In this document: in pieces, positions 17,731 to 27,647 of the stretch
How positions within the stretch are numbered: position 1 is the first letter of the stretch
How the letters are laid out: every line of letters starts with the position of its first letter
Origin: Aphrocallistes beatrix
Lineage: Eukaryota > Porifera > Hexactinellida > Sceptrulophora > Aphrocallistidae
Direction: 5' to 3'
Assembly (NCBI GenBank): GCA_963281255.1
Contig: OY725488.1
Location: 8,777,524 to 8,841,523 of the forward strand
DNA length: 64,000 bases
Position numbers and translations under genes: made by a program
The notes under the pieces: model-generated
Databases searched by the model: none
Told to the model about the DNA's origin: nothing
The model's input: the letters and a program-made list of their open reading frames with translations, nothing else

Positions 17731-19635
17731 ATGAGTGTAAGAGAGAGGAAAGAGCCGCCGGTCCGTTACCAGCACCGGAGGGCTTTCATCGTGTGCAGGT
17801 CCGCTCTCAAAGAGGAAGAAGACACGATAACTGACGCAGCGGTCTACTTCTATCCCAAATTCGAAGAGCTGGAGAAGTCGTACGTAGCTGTGCGCTGCAA
17901 GCAGCTGGTAGGGGTCCCTGAGGTTCTGAAGGATATCGGCTTGGGTTGCCCGACCATTTTCAACTTCAGCAGAGGATTCACAGCGATCAGGAGCTGGGGG
18001 GACTACTTCGTGTACCTGGAGGGCAGATTTGGGGAGACACAGGAGGAAGTGGAGCGGGTGTTAGACAAGATGTGTCTGAGTTTTATTCATATGAGAGGCT
18101 CATTCGACCTGCTTAAAAGGTCCGAACCTAACTTCAACGAGAACATAAAGGCTATTTGGGACAGTATCCTCGCATATTATCTCAACACGCTAGGTCAGAA
18201 CGAGCGCATATTCGATCAGCGACAGTTCGCCGATCTGCGGAAGAAGGAGCGGAATGTCTGTCTGCTTCAAGCGAAGCAGATAATCGACCACTTCGTGCAT
18301 TGCCCTGACGTCATCACGGGGGCCGTGTTCTACCACAACAAGATCCTCTACTGCGACTCTAACATAGAGGACTGTTACCCCGCCCTCCTGGACAACTTCG
18401 CCATCCTAGCGGACACCCCGGAAGACCAGTGCCATCTGAGGGAGATCCAACTCGGAGATCTCCTCAACAACTGCAAACTCTACTTGTTCTACCTCTACAA
18501 GGACCGGTGGGGACAGCTAGGGGGCAGAGGGCAGGTGCCCGTGGGGGGCGACGGGGAGGAAGAGATGAGTATTCTCGCTGAGACATCTCTCCGGGGCCAA
18601 GAGCACCGCGTACTGAACCACTCAGAGAGTCGAATTTCCGCTCAAACCATCTTCTCGCTCCAAGAAGACATGGGCACTAGGCTGGGGTTCAAGAGTGTGG
18701 GCGACATATCGACCCCAATCCACGAGGTCCCTCCGAGCACAGAGGAATCAGTGGTTACGGACACTCCCATAGAAGCTATGCCATTTGCAATCGACAGCTT
18801 GGACCCGCTAACCAATGAATCCATTTCAGATTTGACAGAGTTACCGTTCTCTCCTGCCGAATCAATGACGAGTCCCTCGGAAAATGACCTAGGAATTCCC
18901 AGCAAGCTCCAGCGCTTCAACTCGCCCCAGAACTTAGACAAACAGTACTCGGAAGAAATCTTGGACGCGTCGCCAGTTGAAGAATTGGAGGTGGTGGACA
19001 ATGTGATCAGGGACGACAAGTACTCCACCATGAGGCTGGCCACCCTGAAGATGAGGGAGGGGTGGTTCCAGCCACCTTCAGATTCTGGGGAGGGAGAACA
19101 TGAGCCCTGGCTCACCGAGGTCTGTCTGCTGGTCGTGTCAGTGAACAAGCTCAAAATATTCCTGATTACAGAGCGGAACATCCACAAAAACGTCCCGCTT
19201 CTGCTCGAAATTCGCGAGGCGAGCGTCACTTCGCTCAACAGACTCAATGCCTACGTGCACAACTGTATCCTGAACCCGAGAGAAGGCCTCTCTTGCAAAA
19301 CTCTGGTATTCGCCTCCCACGACGCGTACGACAATGAAGTGGTCACGAGCAGAGACTCCAGCGGAGGAGACATGACGTTCAAGTACAACGTCAGACAGAT
19401 GCAGAGAGAATTCCAGAAGTTCCCAGGACTTAAATCGGGGAGTTTTACGTGCAGGAAGATCGGATTCATCGGAAAGAAGCATGAATCGAATACAATCTAC
19501 TACCAGGCAACCAAACAACTGCAAAAACTATTCGCAGAGAGATCCATCCCCCATGTAGACGCCCTCATGCTCATAGATAGCGAGGGCAACGGGATGATAC
19601 CGAACCATCACAGAATATTTAAACCCTCGAGTTAG
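17731..19635 (+). CDS. HPS4: HPS4 homologue (BLOC-3 subunit)
   Basis: A single exon of 634 residues from the ATG at 17731, one of the few plus-strand genes here. The N-terminal ~260 residues form a longin-type domain of the CCZ1/INTU/HPS4 family (EEEDTITDAAVYFYPKFEEL, FVYLEGRFGETQEEVERVLD, ITGAVFYHNKILYCDSN…LLDNFAILADTPED). A long acidic, Ser-rich disordered middle (~270-450) follows, then a C-terminal longin-like part (PWLTEVCLLVVSVNKLKIFL, NSCK-type segments and LFAERSIPHVDALMLIDSEG). With HPS1 this protein forms BLOC-3, the guanine exchange factor for Rab32/38 in lysosome-related organelle formation. CCZ1 is the alternative, but the long acidic linker and overall length fit HPS4 better. 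Confidence 0.8.
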   Translation: MSVRERKEPPVRYQHRRAFIVCRSALKEEEDTITDAAVYFYPKFEELEKSYVAVRCKQLVGVPEVLKDIGLGCPTIFNFSRGFTAIRSWGDYFVYLEGRFGETQEEVERVLDKMCLSFIHMRGSFDLLKRSEPNFNENIKAIWDSILAYYLNTLGQNERIFDQRQFADLRKKERNVCLLQAKQIIDHFVHCPDVITGAVFYHNKILYCDSNIEDCYPALLDNFAILADTPEDQCHLREIQLGDLLNNCKLYLFYLYKDRWGQLGGRGQVPVGGDGEEEMSILAETSLRGQEHRVLNHSESRISAQTIFSLQEDMGTRLGFKSVGDISTPIHEVPPSTEESVVTDTPIEAMPFAIDSLDPLTNESISDLTELPFSPAESMTSPSENDLGIPSKLQRFNSPQNLDKQYSEEILDASPVEELEVVDNVIRDDKYSTMRLATLKMREGWFQPPSDSGEGEHEPWLTEVCLLVVSVNKLKIFLITERNIHKNVPLLLEIREASVTSLNRLNAYVHNCILNPREGLSCKTLVFASHDAYDNEVVTSRDSSGGDMTFKYNVRQMQREFQKFPGLKSGSFTCRKIGFIGKKHESNTIYYQATKQLQKLFAERSIPHVDALMLIDSEGNGMIPNHHRIFKPSS

Positions 19636-19639
19636 CTCG

Positions 19640-19963
19640 CATTCTCACGGTATGAGTTAGTCTAATTAACATTTGTTAAATGTATTTATTAAATTAATTA
19701 TTTCTAATAGAAATTATTGTAAGGCTATCTGCAGGTATCACACGCCTGGATTCCTATCAGTCAGATGGAATGTTAGAACCGAACAAACACGTTAAGCGCC
19801 ATATTATATAATTGTCAGATCCTGGGGATATGAATACAAAAATTGAGCTGTTCACTTGGATATGAACAAGATCACCGTTAAGTATGTCGTAATCACGGAA
19901 TTAAACATTACTAGCAACTCAGTCTCTCAATTAAATTAATAATGGCTAGGCGGGGGGGGGTAA
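19640..19963. other. Spacer between convergent HPS4 and PRELID3 genes
   Basis: AT-rich, with no reading frame. It should hold the 3' UTRs of both convergent genes. A G-run (GGGGGGGG, ~19953-19960) stands just past the PRELID3 stop. Confidence 0.5.
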
Positions 19964-20518
19964 TTAATGGTGTTTTTCGAAGTAATCTTGACCAATGCTC
20001 TCGAGCTCTTGCTTAATCTGCTCGCTCTTCTCTTCGATCGCAGCTCGACCCATCGCGGCCATTCCGGAAATCCGGTCCGCCATCAGACTCTCGAGGGAGT
20101 CGGAGAACGGGAGTCTGAAGACGGAAATCCTCGCTTCTTGCTCTAGCAGGGTCTGCTCGGGGTCGGTGGGGTGCACTGAGTACTTTAAAGTTTCGTCGAT
20201 TCGGATTATACTTGCGAATGTGAAGTTGGTCGAGTGTAGCGTTAGGGTTCTATTCCTCAGGTCCAGTATCGACCTCTCTGAGACGTAGGTCATCGGCATT
20301 CTCGACATCCCGAGGAGCTTCACCGCCCAAGAGGGGGGACTCCACGATGTTCCTAGAATTCTCCGACTCAACAGGCGCCCCCTCCCATCCACCCTCCTCT
20401 CCAGCACGTCCAGCGCCCTCACGGACGGGTTGAAGAGGTTGGGGTACTTCCTGAAGGCGGCCAGCATTATGCACTCCCACTTCTCGTTGAACGTGTACTC
20501 ACTCCCCCAGATTCGCAT
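19964..20518 (-). CDS. PRELI/MSF1-domain lipid-transfer protein (PRELID3/SLMO)
   Basis: 184 residues from the ATG at 20518. The PRELI/MSF1 domain covers almost all of it: MRIWGSEYTFNEKWECIMLA, AFRKYPNLFNPSVRALDVLE, then the block ending SWAVKLLGM, TYVSERSILDLRNRTLTLHS and the C-terminal LMADRISGMAAMGRAAIEE helix. These positions match human PRELID3A/B (SLMO1/2; ~172-194 residues). Such proteins move phosphatidylserine between mitochondrial membranes in complex with TRIAP1. It sits convergent with HPS4 and about 260 bp beyond the copine stop on the same strand. Confidence 0.93.
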   Translation of the reverse strand: MRIWGSEYTFNEKWECIMLAAFRKYPNLFNPSVRALDVLERRVDGRGRLLSRRILGTSWSPPSWAVKLLGMSRMPMTYVSERSILDLRNRTLTLHSTNFTFASIIRIDETLKYSVHPTDPEQTLLEQEARISVFRLPFSDSLESLMADRISGMAAMGRAAIEEKSEQIKQELESIGQDYFEKHH

Positions 20519-20779
20519 CTACAGAGCTAGCAGGCTAGACACAACGCAATGCACACTTCATTAACCGAAGACTAATTGGCACTTTTATGGATTCAGTGGC
20601 GCAGAAAGTGGCTGGGAGACACACACGACAACGTCCGTTACAATTGAGTGAGCAGCATGGCTTTAATAAAATAACAAATCCTGTCAATATACGAATAGGA
20701 TAATTTCTCTCGAAAATACACATCTCAAATAATAATATCTAAAACGAGTCAACGAAACTAAAGTAAGAGCTAAGAGCGG

Positions 20780-22874
20780 CTACTGCTTAGTGGCGCGCAT
20801 CTTCATATACTGCTCCACTTGCTGAGGAATCTCGGCGAGGAGGTCTTCGGCCAGGTTGAAGAGGCCGGACTGCCTCGTCTTGGCCTCCTCGTAGGACACG
20901 AACTGGACGATGTCCCTCTCGGCCGCAGCCCCCTTCGAGTCCACCAGGCGCGTGGAGTCCCCGTCCAGCACGTGCATCCCCTCGAAGGCATCCGCGCCGA
21001 TCCCGACGATCACGAGCGAGAGCGGGCAGCAGCTGGCGGACACGATGGTGTCGATGGCCGAGTGGAGGTCGCTGAAGGAGCCGTCCGTGAGGATGAGCAG
21101 GATGTGGTAGGCGGTGGGCCCCGTCTGCTCGGAGGCCTGAGAGGCCTTGGCTGCGTCCAGGATGCGGGTGAGCAGGGCCTTCACGTGGGTGGGCCCGGAC
21201 AGGCGGGACGTCTCCAGCATCTGCTTGTACGCCGCCACGATCTCCTCAAGCCCGCCCATCTCCGGCGCCGCGTCGTTGCCATTCAGCGCGAAGCACATGT
21301 GAGGTGCCGCGAAGTTGTCGACGGGCAGTTTGGCGCCGAATCCGTAGCAGGGGATCTTCTGGTCGCTGTCGTAGGGCGCCAGGATGGAGACCACGGGGCC
21401 CAGGACCTCCAGGTACTTGTTGGGCTTGGACCCGCCCATGAAGTGGAGCGAGCTGGACTTGAGGGGGTTCCCGTTGGAGCCGGTGAAGTCGATGGCCACG
21501 TGCAGGTTCAGCTGCAGCCCCGCCTTGAGGTGGTCCGAGAAGCTCACCACCTCGTACAGGTCCGTGGTCACCTCCAGAGTGCCGGAGTTCTGGTACTTGC
21601 GTCCCTTCTTCCGCTGGAGGTCCGGGTTTATCAGCTCCAGGGAGCTGGTCTTGGCGCCGGGCCCGTCCACATTGATCAGAGACCGGAGAGTGGGTCTGGT
21701 GACTCCGATGAAGTCAGAGGAGCCATCGTCGTCCCAATCGAAGCAGTGGATCTCGAACGGCGCGTCCAGGTCTCCACCGCAGAGTTTGTTGCTTTTAAGA
21801 GAGAACGGGACCCAGGTGGGATTCAGTGTGTTGTCCTTCACCTCTGTCTTGTGTATCTATAAATAGCCCAGTACTTACTTGTTTTAGAATTAGTTATCAT
21901 AATTTGCTTAAACAAAGTTTGACTGAATTTGCAAGCTATTTAGTAGTATACCAAGTGTTCAATAAGTTCGAGCAAAAGACATGTCCTGAGTTAGGATCAA
22001 GTTCAATTAAGTATAAGCTGACTTCTTGGGAATATCCGATACTTAACACGGGGAAGATTTGTTTGCATTTACTCGTAAAAATATCGTTCATTTCTGTCAT
22101 CGTGGTTGTATTGCCATAGAGGCTAATATTAAAATATCGGATATTAATCGTGCTACGAATCAATTGGTGCTTAAACCATTTAAATGAAAATCCACCAAAA
22201 ATCTCAGTATGGGTATTTCACCATACTTATAACTTAATTTGAACTGATCCTAATTAAGGGAATATCCTCTACTCGAACTCATTGAACACTTGGCACTTCT
22301 GACAGACCTTCTGAGTCAGTCCTTCTGCTAGGATCCGCTTAATGACAAGGTAGGGGTCTGACTTACTCAGCAGGTCCTTCTTGTCCAGTTTCTTCCCGCA
22401 CACACTGAACTTAACATCGTACTTGGCGGCCCGTACCTCCTCGGCGTTCACGCTGATGATCCCGGTCTCTTGGTCCGTGCCCTGCCGGTGTATGGGCTTG
22501 AGGAGTGGCTTCTGACTGGTCACGATGTCCCCGAGACGCAGCTCCCGGACCCCGATGTGGTCGTTCTTCCCGCCCTTGTCGCAGTCCTCCACCACGAACC
22601 TGAGCGGCTGCTCCACGTGGAAGTAGTAGGGCAGCAGGAACGTCTTCTTGAACTGAGGGTCCGAGCAGTTGGGAATTGTCTCCGTGCGTCCCACCTCCGT
22701 CAGCTTGCTAGTGAGCGTGTCACGGATGTAGAGGATCAGGAGGGGGTCCGACTTAGAGACGAGGTCCATCTTCTTCAGCCCCAGACAAGAGACACTGATC
22801 TCCACCACGCTTGTGTGCGGAGTCCGGGACTGAGGGGCGAGCATGCCGTGCGGTCCTGGAGATGCTACTGCCAT
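20780..22874 (-). CDS. Copine, two exons
   Basis: Exon 1 is 22308-22874 (ATG at 22874) and exon 2 is 20780-21856. The 451-bp intron has donor AAG|GTCTGT and acceptor TTTATAG|ATAC. The joined frame gives 547 residues, the usual copine length. C2A (residues ~25-150, SKSDPLLILYIRDTLTSKL) and C2B (from ~160, LLSKSDPYLVIKRI; then TLNPTWVPFSLKSNKLCGGD and FDWDDDGSSDFIG) keep the Ca-binding Asp residues. The vWA/copine domain follows (VAIDFTGSNG, YGFGAKLP, YHILLILTDGSFSDL with a MIDAS-like DxTxS, and VIVGIGADAFEGMHVLDGD). Copines bind membranes in response to calcium. Reading only exon 1 to its next stop would give a false 201-residue protein. Codon use is GC-rich. Confidence 0.95.
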
Positions 22875-23309
22875 GGGTCTATTGAACTGGTAAGGAGAAA
22901 CTAGAAAAACTCTCGATTCGATTCTTTATTCCCCAAATTGGGTGGCAAAAGGCTTGGGAGACACCTTGCACCAAACACTAATAGATTGTAATCCAACCCT
23001 TTTCCAACGATTATACACTCAATACTAGAGTATTTTGAATAATTATCTCGTAATTAGACTCGATAACTTCAATACTTATTTGGCAACCTGCAGCTGGTAA
23101 CTAAAAATCAAAATATATGGGTGTCTCCAAACTTTAGGTCATCCATAAAATGTTATAAGTAAGAAACGGAATGAATAAATTCCTTAGTTAGAAGCAACAG
23201 CATATAAATGTGCATATAAACATAATGTAATGTATCACGAATGTAAAAACTTCTAAAACTCAGTATGTAACGAGGATATGAAAGCGCCTCATATTTACAA
23301 ATATAGAAC
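22875..23309. other. Spacer upstream of copine
   Basis: AT-rich, no gene recognised. It includes the copine promoter side (near 22880-22980) and the likely 3' UTR of the ENT gene. Confidence 0.4.
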
Positions 23310-24836
23310 TTAATGTACGAAGATCTTCTCCAGAAGGAAAGAGAAGCAACTCCCGAGGAGGAGGCCCAGTCCGAGGAAGAGGGCCATGAGGATGGTGGCC
23401 GTCTCGCCGTGATGGGATTTGGCTTTCCGAGGCCCGTGCATCATACTGATGCTGGAGACCACCCCGTTGGAGAGCCCCAGGGTGAGGATGAGCGTTAAGA
23501 AAACCTCGTCGTACTGCAGCCAGAAGGGGAGGACCCGCTTGTCCGGGATGTTGCACAGCAAGAAGAGAGGAAGGAAGACGATTCTGAAGAGCGACGCGAG
23601 AGCTAGGAGCGGACTGGAGACCTTACACTTAGCAGTGAACCCAGCGATGCCTCTCCCAATCGAATCGGACAGATTGAAAGCGAAGAAACAGAAAATAGGA
23701 GTGAAGTACAGACACGTCCAGTCACTGCATGGAGGGAGGTCAGCTGTTAGGTTGGACGCGTTGGATAGGGTAAACGTTCCGTTATCCCAGGGACAATTCC
23801 CTCGAGAATAATTTGATTTGTTCTGAATCCCGTTATCCCCGGGACAGTAGCAGTTGTCTCTGTGAGAATAAGTTGAATTTGAGTCGAATTTATTCCGAGG
23901 CACTACGAGTGAAGTTATGGCCGGAAACAGAGAGAGAGTTATGAAGAACACAAAAAACACGGTGAAGCAGTCGATCCATATGTACCTGATCACCTGCTTG
24001 AATTCCCGCGGGAGTTTGCTGATGAAGGACAGCTTCCTGGGACTGGGCAGCTCCTTGAGGTGGTTCCTGCTGAAGGGAATCTTAGTCAGAGAGAAGTAGG
24101 CGGTGATGCAGAGAGCGATGCAGAGAGTGGCGCAGACGAAATAGATGCAGGCGGACGTATTGAGGTAGTCGGGAGAATCTGACGGGACGCCGGTCTCAAG
24201 GACGGTGAAGATGGAAAGGACGAGTATGACCGCCGGAAGGATCCCCCCTATGCCCTGTCCTACGAGCACCGCCTGCACGTGGATGCTAGGGAACACCCCC
24301 GTCACTCCCAGCACGCTGCTCTGATAGAGGCCGCTCACTGCATTTATGACGGCTATGCACGTGAACGTGATCACGGCGAATATCACGCTGTTCATCTCTA
24401 TCTCCGCTAGGACGATCGTGACTATGAAGAGAGTCAGCATAACCCCGAGAGAAATGTAGATCCGATAGGAAGCAGTCAGGAACTCTTTGATGAATATGGT
24501 CAGGAAGAAGAATAGAAAGTTTGGAAACTGTGCTACAATGACCAAATAAGCTTCGAAATCCTTCATGCATGACTTACGAATGAAATAATCGTTCGCAGTG
24601 ATAAATAAGTTCCAAGGTAGGAGTGTGCCCACGCCGAGAATGAAGAACATGGACCAGGTGAGAGTGGTCCAGAGGAGGCCAGCTGGATCATTCTTTCTTC
24701 TGTAAGGGAGAAATGGAACTGCGGAACCGAGTCTGTTGTCTTCTGAAAGATCTGAGGTATTTATGGACCCATAAATAGGCTTAAACTCCTCTATTAATGA
24801 AGATGATGATGAAGATACAGAGCTAGTACGATTCAT
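23310..24836 (-). CDS. Equilibrative nucleoside transporter (SLC29/ENT)
   Basis: 508 residues from the ATG at 24836. About eleven hydrophobic segments follow a ~55-residue cytoplasmic N-terminus. TM1 carries the ENT signature GVGTLLPWNLFITANDYF. Other family marks are VLVGQGIGGILPAVI and, near the C-terminus, SNGVVSSISMMHGPRKAKSH with ETATILMALFLGLGLLLGS. The protein should move nucleosides across the plasma membrane down their gradient. An unusual feature is a ~60-residue loop around residues 330-390, after LFPAITSLVVP. It has several N-glycosylation sites and a duplicated Cys-containing unit (DNCYCPGDNG / GNCPWDNG), where human ENT1 has only a short loop. The orientation suggests it is extracellular. 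Confidence 0.93.
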   Translation of the reverse strand: MNRTSSVSSSSSSLIEEFKPIYGSINTSDLSEDNRLGSAVPFLPYRRKNDPAGLLWTTLTWSMFFILGVGTLLPWNLFITANDYFIRKSCMKDFEAYLVIVAQFPNFLFFFLTIFIKEFLTASYRIYISLGVMLTLFIVTIVLAEIEMNSVIFAVITFTCIAVINAVSGLYQSSVLGVTGVFPSIHVQAVLVGQGIGGILPAVILVLSIFTVLETGVPSDSPDYLNTSACIYFVCATLCIALCITAYFSLTKIPFSRNHLKELPSPRKLSFISKLPREFKQVIRYIWIDCFTVFFVFFITLSLFPAITSLVVPRNKFDSNSTYSHRDNCYCPGDNGIQNKSNYSRGNCPWDNGTFTLSNASNLTADLPPCSDWTCLYFTPIFCFFAFNLSDSIGRGIAGFTAKCKVSSPLLALASLFRIVFLPLFLLCNIPDKRVLPFWLQYDEVFLTLILTLGLSNGVVSSISMMHGPRKAKSHHGETATILMALFLGLGLLLGSCFSFLLEKIFVH

Positions 24837-24855
24837 ACTAAGAAATGAAAAAAAA

Positions 24856-25181
24856 TATCAGTCGAGAGACTGATAAAGCAGCTCCATTAATTAAGTGACT
24901 CGTAGGACACGAAATGTGAATATTCTATAATACCACACCTGGAAATCTACATTATGAAATACCATATAGAGTTACTCAGTGAGATCTCGGTGATTAATCT
25001 GTTTGCATAATATACATCTTATTGCGTTGAAAACTTTTTTTTTTTCATGTCAACCAATCAGATTTCAAGCTTAGGGAGTCATTATGATTTATTTGTATGC
25101 ATTGAGTTAGGTCTATATCAGTCAATAAACGGACGTGACACGCTAATCACGACATAATCTCCTAACTAGGAGCTGCACTGA
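24856..25181. repeat. Repeat family C, copy 2
   Basis: Starts TATCAGTCGAGAGACTGATA, GCAGCTCC, and ends CTAACTAGGAGCTGCACTGA, so the inverted ends AGCAGCTCC/GGAGCTGCACT are visible. It lies just upstream of the ENT gene. Confidence 0.6.
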
Positions 25182-25583
25182 AATATATCTGATTAGTAAA
25201 GTCCATCATTAGTTGTTTCATAAAATACAATCGTGAAAGCAAGGCTAGCAATTACTCGTTTATCATCCCCGCATAGCTCAGAGTATCATGCGTCCCCGGA
25301 CTGACTCCAGACGATCCAAAATTTGTCGCTTTTATTCAACACCATGTTCATTCAATGGTATGTGGGACTCCAACGTGAACCTAAGCCACTTAATAGATGT
25401 GCTATGTCGGGGGAGAACTAAGATAAAAAGCAGCTCAATAATCTTGGATGACAAACAAGTAATCTATTTTAAGTGACCAATCAGAAAGAAGGAGGACATG
25501 AGAATCTTAAGTGACATCAAATTTATTTAATAAAAACCTCAAAAAAACATAAGGTGTCCTAAAAAAACATAAAAAATATAAAC
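25182..25583. other. Spacer between repeat C and the p53-family gene
   Basis: No supported gene. Short frames present here are not conserved-looking. The last ~80 bp are A-rich (AAAAACATAA repeats) and should belong to the 3' UTR of the p53-family gene. Confidence 0.4.
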
Positions 25584-26444
25584 TTATTTGTCCTTGGAAA
25601 GGAATCTTTTTTTATCTAATTCATACCCTTGCCTGAGTGAACAGAGGTAGCTGAACATGCACGGGTCTGTGAGCTCCCAGTTGAAGAAGTAGACGGTGCT
25701 GCCCATAGCAAAGTCCCTGAAGTACGCGTCTGCTGAGTCAGAGTCTTCGATCGGGCAGGGGGTCTGGACCTTTCTGCTCTTCCTGTTCTCGTCTCCAGGG
25801 GAAGAGTCGAGACTCAACCTCTGCCGTGCTACTTTCTTGTCCCTGTTCGGACAGGCACACACGCGTACATCCACCACCTCCCTCCCTAGCAGCTCCCCCC
25901 CTGCCTCCAGCTCGAACACGGCCTGAATGGGGTCCTCGAAGCAGGAGGTGTAGCAGAGGAAGCGGTACATCCCCGTGTACCCCTCCTCAGTGCGCCGCAT
26001 GCTGGAGAGAGGAACCTCTACGTAGAGTCCGCTGCTCGGGTCACCCTTCAGACTGGAGTTCGTGAGGGTGCTGGTAACCACGTGGAGACCATCAACACCT
26101 TTCTCCTGATGGTTGTAGCAGCGCGTGACCCTCGGAAGCTCTCGCAAGTCCGTGTCCGAGTGCTTGTACTTGTAGACCATCATCGTCCTCACCACACAAC
26201 CAGCCGGCAGCTCTGATTGGTCACGGGCCAGGTTAAAACGGATAGGCACAGCTGTCCCGTACTTGATGTACAGCATGTTAGTGTCGAAGAGGTACGTCAC
26301 CTCTTTGGAAGAGATGGAGTGGTTGAGAGAGAAACCGTATTTCCCAGGATTAGGTATGATGTCGAAGGGGATTTTTGTGTCGCTGTTCCTGTTGGAGAGT
26401 GACCGTTTTATCCCTCTCCGGGGTTTAGCGAAAACGCCACTCAT
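25584..26444 (-). CDS. p53-family DNA-binding-domain protein, short form
   Basis: 286 residues from the ATG at 26444. Residues ~30-205 form a p53/p63/p73 DNA-binding domain: PNPGKYGFSLN, SSKEVTYLFDTN, GTAVPIRFN, RVTRCYNHQEK, MYRFLCYTSCFEDP and DVRVCACPNRDKK. Zinc ligands Cys109, His112, Cys164 and Cys168 (human C176, H179, C238, C242) are all present, as are Arg194, Cys196, Cys198 and Arg201 (human R273, C275, C277, R280). The MGGMNRR segment after the second Cys, which holds human Arg248, is replaced by a shorter FED. There is no visible transactivation domain (only ~30 basic N-terminal residues) and no recognisable tetramerisation domain or SAM. The last ~80 residues are unfamiliar. Extra unseen exons are possible. 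Confidence 0.9.
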   Translation of the reverse strand: MSGVFAKPRRGIKRSLSNRNSDTKIPFDIIPNPGKYGFSLNHSISSKEVTYLFDTNMLYIKYGTAVPIRFNLARDQSELPAGCVVRTMMVYKYKHSDTDLRELPRVTRCYNHQEKGVDGLHVVTSTLTNSSLKGDPSSGLYVEVPLSSMRRTEEGYTGMYRFLCYTSCFEDPIQAVFELEAGGELLGREVVDVRVCACPNRDKKVARQRLSLDSSPGDENRKSRKVQTPCPIEDSDSADAYFRDFAMGSTVYFFNWELTDPCMFSYLCSLRQGYELDKKRFLSKDK

Positions 26445-26740
26445 CCTGTCAGTCTAATCAAGAATCTAAGATTAGCTTGTTTCCATTTCGTGGATCACCT
26501 ATTAGGTAAATTCCTGATGAATGGCTGAACTTTGGGCCCTTTCGCTCTTACCTGTTTATCAATCTAAAGCACCCATTTTCACCCCTGTTTTTTACATACT
26601 CCACTCAAAAAGTCTCAACTTCCGCCCCTTCCATATTAGTGCTCGTTTATTTTAATCTCTAATGAGACGAAATTCCCATGGGACAAAAATTCCGCTCCCC
26701 ATCCCTGACAGGACATTCATTGACAAGAGAGTAGAGGGGT

Positions 26741-27475
26741 TTAATGCTTAGCTCTCCTACTCCTTCTTTTCTTAACCGCCATCTCTCGCTCGCGTTCTCT
26801 CTTCCTCTCAAGCCCTTTCTCTCTTTCTTCCTCGGCGACCGCAGGATCCTCCACGCTGATCCTTCCTATCGTCTCTACGCCCGGATTGATAGCCACCTTG
26901 AAGGAGAATGCTCCAAGCCCCCTCACGGGCCAACTCTTCCCCTCTTCTAACAGCTCCCCAATGCTCTCCCTCGGAATGTGCATCCGGAATACGGCGCGAA
27001 ACGAGACCGACACGTCTTCTGGGAACAGAACGAAGTCCTCCTCTCCTGGGAAAATCCTCAGGGCTTGTTTCTCCAGCATATCCTGCACAAACCTCACTGA
27101 CCGCTCTTTCCGCTCGTCCGGTGAGAGATTGATCTGCTCCGCCTGCGCTCCTATCTTGTTGTACAGCAGTCTACGGTGCAGCGGACCTCTGAGGTAAGGA
27201 TCGAAGATGCGTGCAGGGATGGCTTTCTTTTTGGGGTAAAGATTAACTCTGGCTAGGCCTGGGTTTACCCACATGACCTTCCCCTTCTCTCCTACATACT
27301 TCACGTCCTCAAGCAAGTATATGGGCACCTCTCTCTTCCGGTTAGGGCTTGAAATGAACTTCTTTGACTGTCGTATCTGCCCAACCCACGCGACTTGCAC
27401 GCGTGTGAACACGTGTACATAGAAGGAGGGACGTGAAGATCTGATGAGAGAGCACGAGTTGATCAGACTGTTCAT
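26741..27475 (-). CDS. MRPL9: Mitochondrial ribosomal protein bL9m
   Basis: 244 residues from the ATG at 27475. A basic leader is followed by the bL9 N-terminal RNA-binding fold: REVPIYLLEDVKYVGEKGKV, WVNPGLARVNLYPKKKAIP. The C-terminal part is more divergent and ends in a strongly basic tail (LERKREREREMAVKKRRSRR). It belongs to the large subunit of the mitochondrial ribosome. Its start is 172 bp downstream of the ATG14 stop on the same strand. Confidence 0.88.
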   Translation of the reverse strand: MNSLINSCSLIRSSRPSFYVHVFTRVQVAWVGQIRQSKKFISSPNRKREVPIYLLEDVKYVGEKGKVMWVNPGLARVNLYPKKKAIPARIFDPYLRGPLHRRLLYNKIGAQAEQINLSPDERKERSVRFVQDMLEKQALRIFPGEEDFVLFPEDVSVSFRAVFRMHIPRESIGELLEEGKSWPVRGLGAFSFKVAINPGVETIGRISVEDPAVAEEEREKGLERKREREREMAVKKRRSRRAKH

Positions 27476-27647
27476 AAGTGACTATGGCTGTACGCATTTT
27501 TAAAACGAGAAAAAAATGTTGTAACGTACCAACGAATTTAAAAGCAACTGTGTCGAGTTTATCTGGAGTATGTATAACATATACAAATATGCAATTAAAG
27601 AAATGTACTCTGTGTGGAATGCTGTCTTAAAGTCGTTAGTTCATTGG

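Noticed and set aside
20819-21862. 347-codon open frame on the plus strand
   Set aside because: It is the antisense shadow of copine exon 2, whose GC-rich codons remove stops from other frames; no domain is seen.
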